Positions 51,652 to 60,188 of a stretch of 64,000 nt of DNA are shown here, one piece after another; within the stretch, counting starts at the first letter, position 1, and the number at the start of each line of letters is the position of its first letter. The DNA comes from DASQHW01 sp038209365. Lineage in GTDB: Bacteria; Actinomycetota; Acidimicrobiia; IMCC26256; PALSA-610. The stretch spans positions 39,514 to 103,513 of the forward strand of contig JBBQXS010000013.1 of the NCBI GenBank assembly GCA_038209365.1. The letters run 5' to 3'. The position numbers and the translations under genes are program-made. The notes beneath the pieces were generated by a model that was not told where the DNA came from, did no database searches, and worked only from the letters and a program-made list of their open reading frames with translations.

Positions 51652-53676
51652 CTAGGCCTTGGCCTCCTTCGCCGCGGCGACGATCTTGTCGGTGAGGTGG
51701 GTTGGCACCGGGTCGTAATGAGCGTGCTCCCGCGTGAACCGTCCGCGCCCGCCGGTCATCGATCGGAGGTCGATCGCGTATCGGAGCACCTCTGATGTCG
51801 GCACGTGCGCGACGATCTCGACCTCACCGCCGCCGACCGCCGCCGAACCCTGGATGCGGCCCCGCTTGCTGTTGAGGTCACCCATGACGTCGCCCTGGTA
51901 CGACTCGGGAACCGTCACGACGAGCTCGCTCACCGGCTCGAGCAGTATCGGGTTCGCCTTGCCGAGCGCGTCGCGCAAGCCGATCGCCGATGCGGTCTTG
52001 AATGCCATCTCGGAGCTGTCGACCGGGTGGTGCTTGCCGTCGAAGCACGTGACCTTCACATCGACGACCGGGAAGCCGAACGCTCCGCCGGTTTCCTCGG
52101 TGTCGTGCACGCCTTTCTCCACCGCGGGGATGAAGTTGCGTGGGATCACGCCGCCGACGATGGCGTCGACGAACTCGTTCCCCTCGCCGCGGTCCTTCGG
52201 TTCGACCCGCAGCCACGCCACCGCGAACTGGCCGTGACCGCCGCTCTGCTTCTTCACCTTGCCCTCGGCCTCCGACGTCCCGGCGATCGTCTCGCGGTAT
52301 GCGACGCGCACCTCTTCGGTCTCGACTTCGACACCAAACTTGCGGGCGAGCTTCTCGGTCGCGATCGACAGGTGCGTCTCGCCCATGCCGCGCAGCACGG
52401 TCTGATGCGTCTCGGCGTTGCGTTCGATACGCAGCACCGGGTCTTCTTCTTGGAGTCGGTGCAACGCGTTGGCGAGCTTGTCCTCATCGCCCTTGCTCTT
52501 GGCGCGGATCGCGACCGAGAGCAGAGGCTCGGGCGCGGGGAGCAGATCGACGACCACCATCTCCGAACCCTTCGCGCTGAGCACGTCGCCGGTCGCGGTA
52601 TGACTGAGCTTGGCAACGGCCGCGATGTCGCCCGCCGAAACCGCGTCGACGGTGTCCTGCTCCTTGCCGCGCATGGAGAAGAGCTGGTGCATGCGCTCGT
52701 CGGCCTTCGAGCGCGCGTTCGTGAGAACGTCGTCGTGCTTGACCGTGCCCTGCAGCACCTTGAACAGATTCACGTGACCGACGTAAGGGTCGACGATCGT
52801 CTTGAAGACAAGAGCGCCGGATTGACCACCGTCGAGCGCGGGTGGCGGTGCCTCCTCGACAAGGAACTTCGCCAGCCGGTCGATGCCCACGAGCTTCGTC
52901 GCGCTTCCGCACAGCACCGGGAAGACCGTCGCCGACGCCACTCCTGCGGCGAGCGCGCGGGCGAGCTCGGACGTTTCGATGTGCTCGTCGCCGAGGTAGC
53001 GCTCCATGAGGTCGTCGTCACCGACGACGATGCCCTCGACGAGCGCGTCGTGCACCGCGTGCTCCTCGGCCTGCATGTCGTCGGGCACCGCGCCCTCGAT
53101 GCCCTTCGGCGCACCGCCCGCGTAATTGACGGCGACGTCGTTCAGGAGATCGATCACGCCCGCCAAGCTCGCTTCCTCGCCGATCGGCAACTGCAGCGGG
53201 GCGACGCCCGCGCCGAACTTCGCCTTCAGCTGGTCGAGCGTGCGCGAGAACGATGCGCGTTCGCGGTCGAGCTTGTTCACGAAGATCGCGCGTGGCAGGC
53301 CGCGCTGCTCGGCGAGCTTCCATGCGATCTCGGTCTGGACCTCGATCCCCTCGACGGCCGACACGACGAACAGCGCGAGGTCGGCGGCCTGTATCGCGGC
53401 GGCGACGTCGCCCACGAAGTCGGCGTAGCCCGGTGCATCGAGAACGTTCACCTTGTGGTCTTCGAGCTCGAAGGGCGCGAGCGCGAGCGACACCGAGATG
53501 GTGCGGCGCTGTTCCTCGGGGTCGAAGTCGCAGACGGTCGATCCGTCCTCGACCCGGCCCAGGCGCATGATCGCCCCGGCGTTGAAGAGGAGGGCCTCGG
53601 CCAGCGAGGTCTTGCCCGCGCCGCCGTGCCCGACGAGTGCGACGTTGCGGATCTTCGCGGTCGGAAACGTCTTCAC
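51652..53676 (-). CDS. fusA2: EF-G-like translational GTPase (FusA2 type)
   Basis: GTPase of 674 residues with elongation-factor-G domain order. G1 is GHGGAGKTS (rather than GHxDAGKT), G2 region EEQRRTISVSLA, G3 NVLDAPGYADF, and G4 VNKLDRERA. EF-G domains III-V follow with MGETHLSIATEKL, KKQSGGHGQFAVAWLRVEP and GRFTREHAHYDPVP. The changed G1 and the divergent switch region mark it as an EF-G paralogue; such proteins in actinobacteria have a poorly defined role. GTG 53676 with GGGGAG upstream and TAGAAT on the minus strand (53713-53718). It interrupts the thrS-pgsA block. Confidence 0.9.
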   Translation of the reverse strand: MKTFPTAKIRNVALVGHGGAGKTSLAEALLFNAGAIMRLGRVEDGSTVCDFDPEEQRRTISVSLALAPFELEDHKVNVLDAPGYADFVGDVAAAIQAADLALFVVSAVEGIEVQTEIAWKLAEQRGLPRAIFVNKLDRERASFSRTLDQLKAKFGAGVAPLQLPIGEEASLAGVIDLLNDVAVNYAGGAPKGIEGAVPDDMQAEEHAVHDALVEGIVVGDDDLMERYLGDEHIETSELARALAAGVASATVFPVLCGSATKLVGIDRLAKFLVEEAPPPALDGGQSGALVFKTIVDPYVGHVNLFKVLQGTVKHDDVLTNARSKADERMHQLFSMRGKEQDTVDAVSAGDIAAVAKLSHTATGDVLSAKGSEMVVVDLLPAPEPLLSVAIRAKSKGDEDKLANALHRLQEEDPVLRIERNAETHQTVLRGMGETHLSIATEKLARKFGVEVETEEVRVAYRETIAGTSEAEGKVKKQSGGHGQFAVAWLRVEPKDRGEGNEFVDAIVGGVIPRNFIPAVEKGVHDTEETGGAFGFPVVDVKVTCFDGKHHPVDSSEMAFKTASAIGLRDALGKANPILLEPVSELVVTVPESYQGDVMGDLNSKRGRIQGSAAVGGGEVEIVAHVPTSEVLRYAIDLRSMTGGRGRFTREHAHYDPVPTHLTDKIVAAAKEAKA

Positions 53677-53775
53677 CGATGACTCCCCGGGCTCGGGCTC
53701 TGTTGTGGGACGATTCTACGAACGCGGATCCGTAGACCACCAGGAGCAGACCCGGGAGCAGGCGTGCCGTTTGGT

Positions 53776-53807
53776 ACGGTGGTGAGACTGCTCGCGAACG
53801 CGAGCAC
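53776..53807 (+). promoter_or_regulatory. -10 element and leader hairpin before pgsA
   Basis: TACGGT (53776-53781) is followed by a 7-bp hairpin, TGCTCGC-GAAC-GCGAGCA (53790-53796 with 53801-53807), at the 5' end of a leader of about 65 bases. A GAGGAG lies shortly before the start at 53853. The hairpin could stabilise the mRNA 5' end. Confidence 0.45.
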
Positions 53808-53852
53808 GTAGGTCATTCGGCATCCCTGCACAGGCATCACTGAGGAGCACGC

Positions 53853-54566
53853 ATGCTCGACCGGCGCTGGCGCAAAGGCGTCGAGCAGGGCCTCGGCCCC
53901 ATCGGCGACCGGCTACGCCGCATCGGCATCACCGCCGACGCGCTGACAGTCTTCGGTCTCGCGTGCTCGCTCGCGACCGCGGTGCTGATCGCGTCGGGCC
54001 ACTTCATGTGGGCGCTCGCCGCCTTGATCGTGGCGGGCGTGAGCGATCTGCTCGACGGCACGATCGCCCGCGGCAGCGGCCAAGCGAGTCCCCGGGGCGC
54101 CTTCTTCGACTCTGTCACAGACCGCGCGTCGGACGCGTTGCTGTTCGGTGGCGTTGCCTGGCATCTCGCGGCGCGCTCGTCGTATCTCCCGATCCTCGCG
54201 TTCGCGGTCGCGGCGTGCTCGATGCTGATCTCCTACGAACGAGCCCGGGCGGAGTCGCTCGGGCTCGACGCGCGCGGCGGCTTGATGGAGCGCGCCGAGC
54301 GCTTCGTGCTGCTCGGTATCGCGTTGGCCTTCCCGATCCTCGTCCCGGTGCTGTGGCTCATGCTCGCCCTGACGGGCTTCACCGCGGTACAGCGGTTCGT
54401 GCACGTCTACCGCCTCGCGGCGCGCCCGCCGCAAGCGGTCCCGAATCGTGCCCGTGGCGTCGAGCGGCCGCCGACGCCGCTGCGCTCGTGGTGGATGGCC
54501 CGCCGTGTCGAAGGCCAGCGCCCGCGGTCTCGTCCCCGCTCCGAACGGCGCGGCGCTCGCCCGTAA
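53853..54566 (+). CDS. pgsA: CDP-alcohol phosphatidyltransferase, probable phosphatidylinositol-phosphate synthase
   Basis: Membrane enzyme of 237 residues. The signature D-G-x2-A-R-x8-G-x3-D-x3-D is complete: DGTIARGSGQASPRG then AFFDSVTD (about residues 68-90). About six hydrophobic helices and a basic C-terminus follow. The next genes are a PIM-type acyltransferase and pimA, so the product is inferred to be phosphatidylinositol (phosphate) rather than phosphatidylglycerol phosphate, as in mycobacterial PgsA1. ATG 53853 has GAGGAG upstream. Confidence 0.9.
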   Translation: MLDRRWRKGVEQGLGPIGDRLRRIGITADALTVFGLACSLATAVLIASGHFMWALAALIVAGVSDLLDGTIARGSGQASPRGAFFDSVTDRASDALLFGGVAWHLAARSSYLPILAFAVAACSMLISYERARAESLGLDARGGLMERAERFVLLGIALAFPILVPVLWLMLALTGFTAVQRFVHVYRLAARPPQAVPNRARGVERPPTPLRSWWMARRVEGQRPRSRPRSERRGARP

Positions 54567-54575
54567 GCGCGTTTC

Positions 54576-55454
54576 GTGGCGGGAGTACGAGGGCGGTTGA
54601 CGACGTACGCGTATCGAGGCGCGGCGCGTACTGCCCAGCTGGTTCCCGCGCCCCTGGTGCCGGGCCTCGGTCGGCTGGCGGGGCGGATCGGCAGCTGGCC
54701 GCAGGCGGCCGGCCGGCGGATGTCGGCGCGCCATCAGCACCGGGTCACCGGGCGTTCCGGACGCCGGGCGGTCGACGAGGTGTTCGCGTGGTACGGGCGT
54801 TACTGGCTCGAGATCCTGCGGCTCCCGGCCGACGTCCGGCACGGCGCGGTGGTCCCCAACTTCACCATCACGGGCTTCGAGCACGTGACCGACGCCCTCG
54901 CGGCCGGCCGCGGCGTGATCCTCGCCTTGCCCCATCTCGGCGGATGGGAGTGGGCCGCGGCCTGGATGGCGGCGCAGGGTCACCACATGGTCGCAGTCGT
55001 CGAGCCTCTCCAACCGCCGGAGCTCTTCGCGTGGTTCGTCCGCCAACGCGAGGCATTCGGCCTCGAAGTGGTGCCGATCGGTCCCGACGTGTCCCGGATC
55101 GTGTTGCGGTCCTTGCGCGACAACCGCATCGTCTGCCTGCTGAGCGACCGCGATCTCACCGGCGACGGCGTCGAGGTCGACTTCTTCGGCGAGCGGACGA
55201 CCCTTCCGGCCGGACCGGCGACCCTGGCCCTGCGTACCGGCGCCGCGCTGTTGCCGGTCGCCGTGTACTTCAGCGCCGGGCGCGGTCACCGCGGCGTTGT
55301 GCACCCGCCCGTCGCGACCTCGCGCACAGGATCACTCCGCGCCGACATCGCACGCATCACGCAGTGTCTCGCACACGAGTTCGAGGCCCTGATCCGGGCC
55401 GCGCCCGAGCAATGGCACTTGCTGCAGCCGAACTGGCCGAGCGACCGCGAATAG
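54576..55454 (+). CDS. Phosphatidylinositol mannoside acyltransferase (LpxL-like family)
   Basis: Acyltransferase of 292 residues in the lipid A lauroyl-acyltransferase fold family. The catalytic HxxxxE motif is LPHLGGWEWA (His about 108), followed by LSDRDLTGDGVEVDFFGERTTLPAGPATLALRTGAALLPV (as successive blocks). Its place between pgsA and pimA matches mycobacterial PatA (Rv2611c), which acylates the mannose of PIM. GTG 54576, 9 bases after pgsA. Confidence 0.88.
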   Translation: MAGVRGRLTTYAYRGAARTAQLVPAPLVPGLGRLAGRIGSWPQAAGRRMSARHQHRVTGRSGRRAVDEVFAWYGRYWLEILRLPADVRHGAVVPNFTITGFEHVTDALAAGRGVILALPHLGGWEWAAAWMAAQGHHMVAVVEPLQPPELFAWFVRQREAFGLEVVPIGPDVSRIVLRSLRDNRIVCLLSDRDLTGDGVEVDFFGERTTLPAGPATLALRTGAALLPVAVYFSAGRGHRGVVHPPVATSRTGSLRADIARITQCLAHEFEALIRAAPEQWHLLQPNWPSDRE

Positions 55455-55522
55455 GGAAGCCTTCCGCGTGATGAAGCCCGACGCCCGATGAAGAACAACC
55501 TCCGATCAGTCACGGCTCGACG

Positions 55523-56596
55523 ATGAGAGTCGCGATGATCTGCCCGTACTCGATGTCGCGTCCCGGCGGTGTGCAGGGTCAGGTGCTCGGCCTCGGCCGC
55601 GAACTGCGCCAGCTCGACGTCGACGTGCGGATCGTCGCGCCGTGCGACGGACCACCGCCGGATGCCACGATCGTCAGCGTCGGGCCGTCGGTCGAGTGGG
55701 AGTCGAACGGATCGATCGCGCCGATCTCACCCGGTCGGGCGACCGCGCGCCGGACCGCGGAGGCGCTGCGCAGCCTCGAGCCCGACGTGGTGCATCTGCA
55801 CGAACCGATCGTGCCGGGACCGACCGTGAGCGCGCTGATCGGCTTCAACGGTCCGATGGTCGGAACGTTCCACGCGGCGGGCGAAGTGCCCTACCAGTGG
55901 TTGCGCCCCGCGTTGCGATCGCTGATGATGCGGCTGACGTTCCGGGTCGCCGTGTCGGAATCGGCGCGCGAGACTGCCGCGGGTAACTGGTCGGGTGCCG
56001 ACTACACAGTGCTGTGGAACGGGATCGAGATCGACCGCATCGCCTCGACCGCGCCGTCGCCGTCGCCGCGACCGAGCGTGTTGTTCATCGGCCGCCACGA
56101 GCCGCGCAAGGGCCTCGAGGTGCTGCTCGACGCGTGGGCGGGTATCGATCGCGACGCACAACTCCAGGTTGTCGGGGTCGGCCCGCAGACCGACGAGTTG
56201 CAACGCCGCGCCGTAGGGGACGTGAAGTGGTTCGGCACCGTGACCGACGCGGTGCGCAACGCATTGTTACGAGGGGCGACGGCCTTCTGCGCACCGTCGT
56301 TGCGCGGGGAGTCGTTCGGGGTCGTGCTGCTCGAGGCAATGGCCGCCGGCACACCGATCGTCGCGTCCGCGATCGAGGGTTATGAGAACGTGGCGCGGGC
56401 GGGACAGGACGCGCTGCTGGTGCCGCCCAGCGACATCGTGGCGCTGCGAGACGCGCTGCGTCGGCTGCTCGACGGCCACGCGCTGGGCGCGCAGCTCATC
56501 GCTTCCGGGCACGAGCGGGCCGAGCAGTTCTCGATGCGGGTCCTCGCCGAGCGCTACCTCGAGCTGTACGCCCGCGCGCTCGTGCCGGCCGGGTAG
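55523..56596 (+). CDS. pimA: Phosphatidylinositol alpha-mannosyltransferase
   Basis: GT4 family, GT-B fold glycosyltransferase of 357 residues that transfers mannose from GDP-mannose to phosphatidylinositol at the inner membrane face. The N-terminal block is VAMICPYSMSRPGGVQGQV; then VVHLHEPIVPGP, VGTFHAAGEVPYQW, LFIGRHEPRKGLEVLLDAW and the donor-site block FCAPSLRGESFGVVLLEAMAAGTPIVAS. These closely resemble PimA. ATG 55523 comes after a 68-base gap in which I see no feature. Confidence 0.92.
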   Translation: MRVAMICPYSMSRPGGVQGQVLGLGRELRQLDVDVRIVAPCDGPPPDATIVSVGPSVEWESNGSIAPISPGRATARRTAEALRSLEPDVVHLHEPIVPGPTVSALIGFNGPMVGTFHAAGEVPYQWLRPALRSLMMRLTFRVAVSESARETAAGNWSGADYTVLWNGIEIDRIASTAPSPSPRPSVLFIGRHEPRKGLEVLLDAWAGIDRDAQLQVVGVGPQTDELQRRAVGDVKWFGTVTDAVRNALLRGATAFCAPSLRGESFGVVLLEAMAAGTPIVASAIEGYENVARAGQDALLVPPSDIVALRDALRRLLDGHALGAQLIASGHERAEQFSMRVLAERYLELYARALVPAG

Positions 56597-56609
56597 GAAA
56601 CCGGCCGGT

Positions 56610-57551
56610 ATGAACGATCTCGATCCCGTCATCGACCGCCTCGCGATCGATCTCGCGGCGCGCGTGCGCGCCGCGGTCGCGCCCTCGCTCGGCGACCCCG
56701 GCGCGCGGGAGCGGGTCGGGGTGGCGCCCGGCGGTGACGTCACGATGGCGATCGACGAGATCGCGGAGCGGGTCGTCGAGGCAAGTTGCGTCGAGGCGGG
56801 CGACATCGCGTTCTATTCCGAAGACCGCGGCTACGTCGAGATCGGCAGCCCGCGCGCGACCCTCGTCGTCGACCCCATCGACGGAACGCGGCCGGCCGCG
56901 GCGGGGCTCGAGTCGTGCTGCGTCTCGGTGGCGGTCGTGCCACCGTCACCCGACGCGACGCTGGGTGAGGTGCGGTTGGGCATCGTGCACGAGATCAAGT
57001 CGGGACACCGCTTCATCGCGCGGCGCGGCGGCGGCGTGCAGGCCGAGCAACCCGTGAACCTGTCGGCGAACGCCGATCTCGGCGCGCTGTTCTGGACCGC
57101 GGGCCTGCGCGGACGGCCCGCGATGCCGATGACCATCGTCCTGGAGGAGCTGATCGACGGCTCGGGGATGCGCGGCGGCTACTTCGACCTCGGTTCGGCG
57201 ACGTTCAACATGACTCGGATCGTCACCGGGCAGCTCGACGCCTACGTCGACGTCGGGCGATACGTCGTCGACGTCCGGCCCTCGCTCGAGGCCGCCTTCC
57301 GCCGGGTCGGTGACGGCGCCGTCTGCACCAACTTTCCCTACGACGTCGCGGCCGCCGCGCTGATCGTGGAGGAAGCCGGTGGCGTCGTGACGCGTCCCGA
57401 CGGCGCATCGATCGCCGGCCACCCGGCCGTCGGTTCCGGCGACGGATACGGGATCGCCGTCGTGGCGAGCGCGTCGGTAGCCCTGCACGACCAGCTGCTG
57501 GCCGCGATCGGCAGGGGGATGCAGCGCTTGCAGAGGTCGGTCGGTGACTGA
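56610..57551 (+). CDS. Inositol monophosphatase-family protein
   Basis: Protein of 313 residues. The metal-binding signature VVDPIDGTRPAA is clear (about residues 88-99), preceded by an acidic FYSEDRGY block. The second signature is YDVAAAALIVEEAGG, with Tyr where most members have Trp. These support phosphatase activity, probably on inositol phosphate, but altered spacing means another substrate (FBP, PAP) is possible. It follows pimA by 13 bases; inositol supply for phosphatidylinositol and mycothiol would fit the neighbourhood. Confidence 0.82.
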   Translation: MNDLDPVIDRLAIDLAARVRAAVAPSLGDPGARERVGVAPGGDVTMAIDEIAERVVEASCVEAGDIAFYSEDRGYVEIGSPRATLVVDPIDGTRPAAAGLESCCVSVAVVPPSPDATLGEVRLGIVHEIKSGHRFIARRGGGVQAEQPVNLSANADLGALFWTAGLRGRPAMPMTIVLEELIDGSGMRGGYFDLGSATFNMTRIVTGQLDAYVDVGRYVVDVRPSLEAAFRRVGDGAVCTNFPYDVAAAALIVEEAGGVVTRPDGASIAGHPAVGSGDGYGIAVVASASVALHDQLLAAIGRGMQRLQRSVGD

Positions 57552-57605
57552 ATCGCGGTCGACCGCTCCGTAGAATGTCGCCCTACCCCTTTGGGAGGTT
57601 TCCCG

Positions 57606-58166
57606 TTGGCCGCCATCATCGTCATCCTCGTCGTCATCGTTCTGGCGATCTTGTTCTTCGTCCTCGCCTTCAACGCCGCGGTTCGCCTCCGCAACCGGGT
57701 CGACTCCGCGTGGTCGCAGATCAGCGTTCAGTTACAACGCCGTCACGACCTCATCCCCAACCTGCTCGAGACCGTCAAGGGCTACGCCGCGCACGAGCGT
57801 CAGACTCTGGAGGCCGTCACCGCGGCCCGCACGAACGCAGTGCAGGCGCAGCAGCAAGCCGGGCCCGCGCAACAGGCGCAGGCGGAGAACGTGCTGAGCG
57901 GCGCGCTGCGGCAGTTGTTCGCGCTCTCCGAGAGCTACCCCGACCTCAAGGCGAATCAGAACTTCTTGAACCTGCAAGAGGAGCTGACGTCGACCGAGGA
58001 CCGGATTGCGTACGCGCGGCAGTTCTACAACGACAGCGTGCAGAAGTACAACACGAAGATCCAGACGTTCCCGACGATGATCGTCGCGGGGATGTTCAAC
58101 TTCTCGCCCCGCGAGTTCTTCGAGGCCGAAGAGGGTTCGACCGAGGTGCCCAAGGTCCAGTTCTGA
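57606..58166 (+). CDS. lemA: LemA-family membrane protein
   Basis: Protein of 186 residues: an N-terminal membrane helix (IIVILVVIVLAILFFVLAF, residues 3-22) followed by a long helical domain with the LemA signatures NRVDSAWSQISVQLQRRHDLIPNL, LKANQNFLNLQEELTSTEDRI and ARQFYNDSVQKYNTKIQTFP. The start is TTG 57606, chosen because GGGAGG (57593-57598) is 7 bases upstream; TTG 57591 would overlap that site. TAGAAT (57571-57576) is a likely -10. It pairs with htpX downstream, a common combination of unknown mechanism. Confidence 0.92.
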   Translation: MAAIIVILVVIVLAILFFVLAFNAAVRLRNRVDSAWSQISVQLQRRHDLIPNLLETVKGYAAHERQTLEAVTAARTNAVQAQQQAGPAQQAQAENVLSGALRQLFALSESYPDLKANQNFLNLQEELTSTEDRIAYARQFYNDSVQKYNTKIQTFPTMIVAGMFNFSPREFFEAEEGSTEVPKVQF

Positions 58167-58216
58167 TCCTGCGTCCGCACTGAGGCATTCCCCACACCGT
58201 CGTCTCGAGGCTCTTG

Positions 58217-59122
58217 GTGTACGAACAGATTTCCGCGAACAAACGCAAAACCGTCCTGCTCATCTTCTTGTTCGTGTTGTTGTTGTCCGCGGTCGGCCTC
58301 GCGGTCGATTTCTTCCTGCGGGGCGGCGTCGTCGGCATCGTGATCGTCGCCGTGATCGTTACCGTGTCGTCGTTCGTTTCCTACTTCAACAGCGACAAGG
58401 TCGCACTGAGGGTGGCGCACGCGCGGCCCGCCGATCCTGTCGAGTACGCGCGCTACCACAACCTGGTCGAGGGTCTGTGCATCGCGAGCGGGCTGCCGAA
58501 GCCGCGGTTGTACATCGTCGACGATCCCGCGCCCAACGCCTTCTCGACCGGCCGCAACCCCAAGCACGCGGCCATCGCGGTGACGACCGGGCTCCTCGAG
58601 AAGATGAACCGCGTCGAGCTCGAAGGCGTGCTCGCCCACGAGCTGAGCCACATTCGCAATTACGACGTGCTCGTGATGACGCTCGCCGTCACGATGGTCG
58701 GGATCATCGCGCTGCTCTCCGACTTCTTCCTGCGGATCATGTTCTGGACCGGGGGGCGCGGCGGTCGCGACGACGAGAGCAACAACCCGTTGGGGATCGT
58801 GTTCGCGATCCTCGGGTTCGTACTCCTGATCTTCGCTCCGATCATCGCCGCGCTCATGCAGATGGCAGTCAGCCGCCGGCGTGAGTATCTCGCGGACGCC
58901 TCGGGCGTACAGCTCACTCGTTACCCACCCGGTCTGATCTCCGCGCTCGGGAAATTGAAGGACGACCACACCTCGACCCATTTCGCGTCGAAGGCCACCG
59001 CGCATCTGTGGATCGAGGAGCCACTCGACAAGGAGTCGAACCGCGGCGACACCAAGTGGAACCACCTGTTCGACACGCATCCGCCGATCGACGACCGCAT
59101 CCACGCCCTCGAGCAGATGTGA
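58217..59122 (+). CDS. htpX: HtpX-family zinc metalloprotease
   Basis: Membrane protease of about 301 residues (M48) for quality control of membrane proteins. Two N-terminal helices precede the zinc site AHELSHIRNYD (HExxH, His about 141), two more helices follow, and the third ligand is in SRRREYLADASGVQLTRYP. The end has LFDTHPPIDDRIHALEQM, typical of HtpX. I take GTG 58217, with GAGG 6 bases upstream; TTG 58214 is adjacent. Confidence 0.93.
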   Translation: MYEQISANKRKTVLLIFLFVLLLSAVGLAVDFFLRGGVVGIVIVAVIVTVSSFVSYFNSDKVALRVAHARPADPVEYARYHNLVEGLCIASGLPKPRLYIVDDPAPNAFSTGRNPKHAAIAVTTGLLEKMNRVELEGVLAHELSHIRNYDVLVMTLAVTMVGIIALLSDFFLRIMFWTGGRGGRDDESNNPLGIVFAILGFVLLIFAPIIAALMQMAVSRRREYLADASGVQLTRYPPGLISALGKLKDDHTSTHFASKATAHLWIEEPLDKESNRGDTKWNHLFDTHPPIDDRIHALEQM

Positions 59123-59125
59123 CTC

Positions 59126-59131
59126 TAGGGT
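59126..59131 (+). promoter_or_regulatory. -10 element TAGGGT, leaderless start
   Basis: TAGGGT ends 8 bases before ATG 59140. Confidence 0.45.
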
Positions 59132-59139
59132 CGCGAGCG

Positions 59140-60153
59140 ATGCATTCCCTGATGACCAAGGTTCTCGTCGCGCTCGCGATTGTTCTCGCGCTCGCCGGGT
59201 GTGGTGGCGGCAAGGGCGCCGCAAAGACGGCGGCGACGCCCCCGACGACGGCGAAGCCGGCGCCGCCGCCCGTCGCACCATTGACCGGATTGCCCGACCC
59301 GCTCGGCGCGGCGCGGAAGCGTTGCGCGATAACGGTGAAGATCGACAACACCCAGGCCGGCCATCCGAAGTACGGGGTGGAACAGGCCGACGTCGTGTAC
59401 GAGGAGGTCGTCGAGGACGGCTACACGCGCCTCGCTGCCGTCTTCAACGCCCAGGCGCCCGATCGGGTCGGTCCCGTCCGTTCGGTGCGCAAGACCGACC
59501 AGAGTCTCGTGTGGCCGCTCGGTGGCATCTTCGCCTATTCGGGCGGCGCACCCTACGCCATCGCGTCGATCGACACCGCCCCCGTGATGCGACTCGACGA
59601 GACGCGCGCCGGGCCGCTGATGTTCCGTGATCGATCGCGCCGCAAGCCGTTGAATCTCTACGCGCACCTCGATTTCATGTACAGCCGCTGCGGTACCCCG
59701 GTGCCGCCGCGCGCGCTGTTCACCTATCGCGGCGCGCACGATGCGGTCGGCGGCGTGTCGGCCGCGTCGGTCCGGGTCGGTTTCCTCGGCGAGTTCGCGG
59801 TCACGTGGGCTTGGGACGCGCCGAGCGGCACGTGGAAGCGGTCGATCTTCGGGAGCCCGGAGCTCGTCGCGTCGGGCGCGCAGCTCGCTCCGAATAACGT
59901 CGTAGTGATGTTCGTCTCGTACGTCGGTGGCGACCCCAGTCACCACAACATCGGCGCGGAGGCCGTGGTGACCGGTCACGGCAAAGCGGTCGTATTCACC
60001 GCGGGCAAGCAGATCCTGGGAACGTGGTCGCGCCCCGACAAGAACCAGCCCGCGCAACTGCTCGACGCGGCCGGCAAGGTGATCGAGCTGACCCCCGGAC
60101 CGACGTGGGTCGAGCTCCCCGACACCAGCTACTCCGTCACGAAAACTCCGTAG
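59140..60153 (+). CDS. DUF3048 lipoprotein
   Basis: Exported protein of 337 residues. The lipoprotein signal peptide MTKVLVALAIVLALAGC ends in the lipobox LAGC (Cys about 21), then a Gly/Ala/Pro linker. The body matches the DUF3048 (YerB) family: PLTGLP, VKIDNTQAGHPKYGVEQADVVYEEVVEDGYTRL (in sequence), DRVGPVRSVRKTD, and a C-terminal half with VVTGHGKAVVFTAGK and TPGPTWVEL. Extracellular, function unknown. Confidence 0.86.
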   Translation: MHSLMTKVLVALAIVLALAGCGGGKGAAKTAATPPTTAKPAPPPVAPLTGLPDPLGAARKRCAITVKIDNTQAGHPKYGVEQADVVYEEVVEDGYTRLAAVFNAQAPDRVGPVRSVRKTDQSLVWPLGGIFAYSGGAPYAIASIDTAPVMRLDETRAGPLMFRDRSRRKPLNLYAHLDFMYSRCGTPVPPRALFTYRGAHDAVGGVSAASVRVGFLGEFAVTWAWDAPSGTWKRSIFGSPELVASGAQLAPNNVVVMFVSYVGGDPSHHNIGAEAVVTGHGKAVVFTAGKQILGTWSRPDKNQPAQLLDAAGKVIELTPGPTWVELPDTSYSVTKTP

Positions 60154-60175
60154 CCGGGCTTCGAACCGCACGCTC

Positions 60176-60181
60176 TAGACT
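60176..60181 (+). promoter_or_regulatory. -10 element TAGACT, leaderless pdxS start
   Basis: TAGACT ends 7 bases before ATG 60189. Confidence 0.5.
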
Positions 60182-60188
60182 CGACGTC

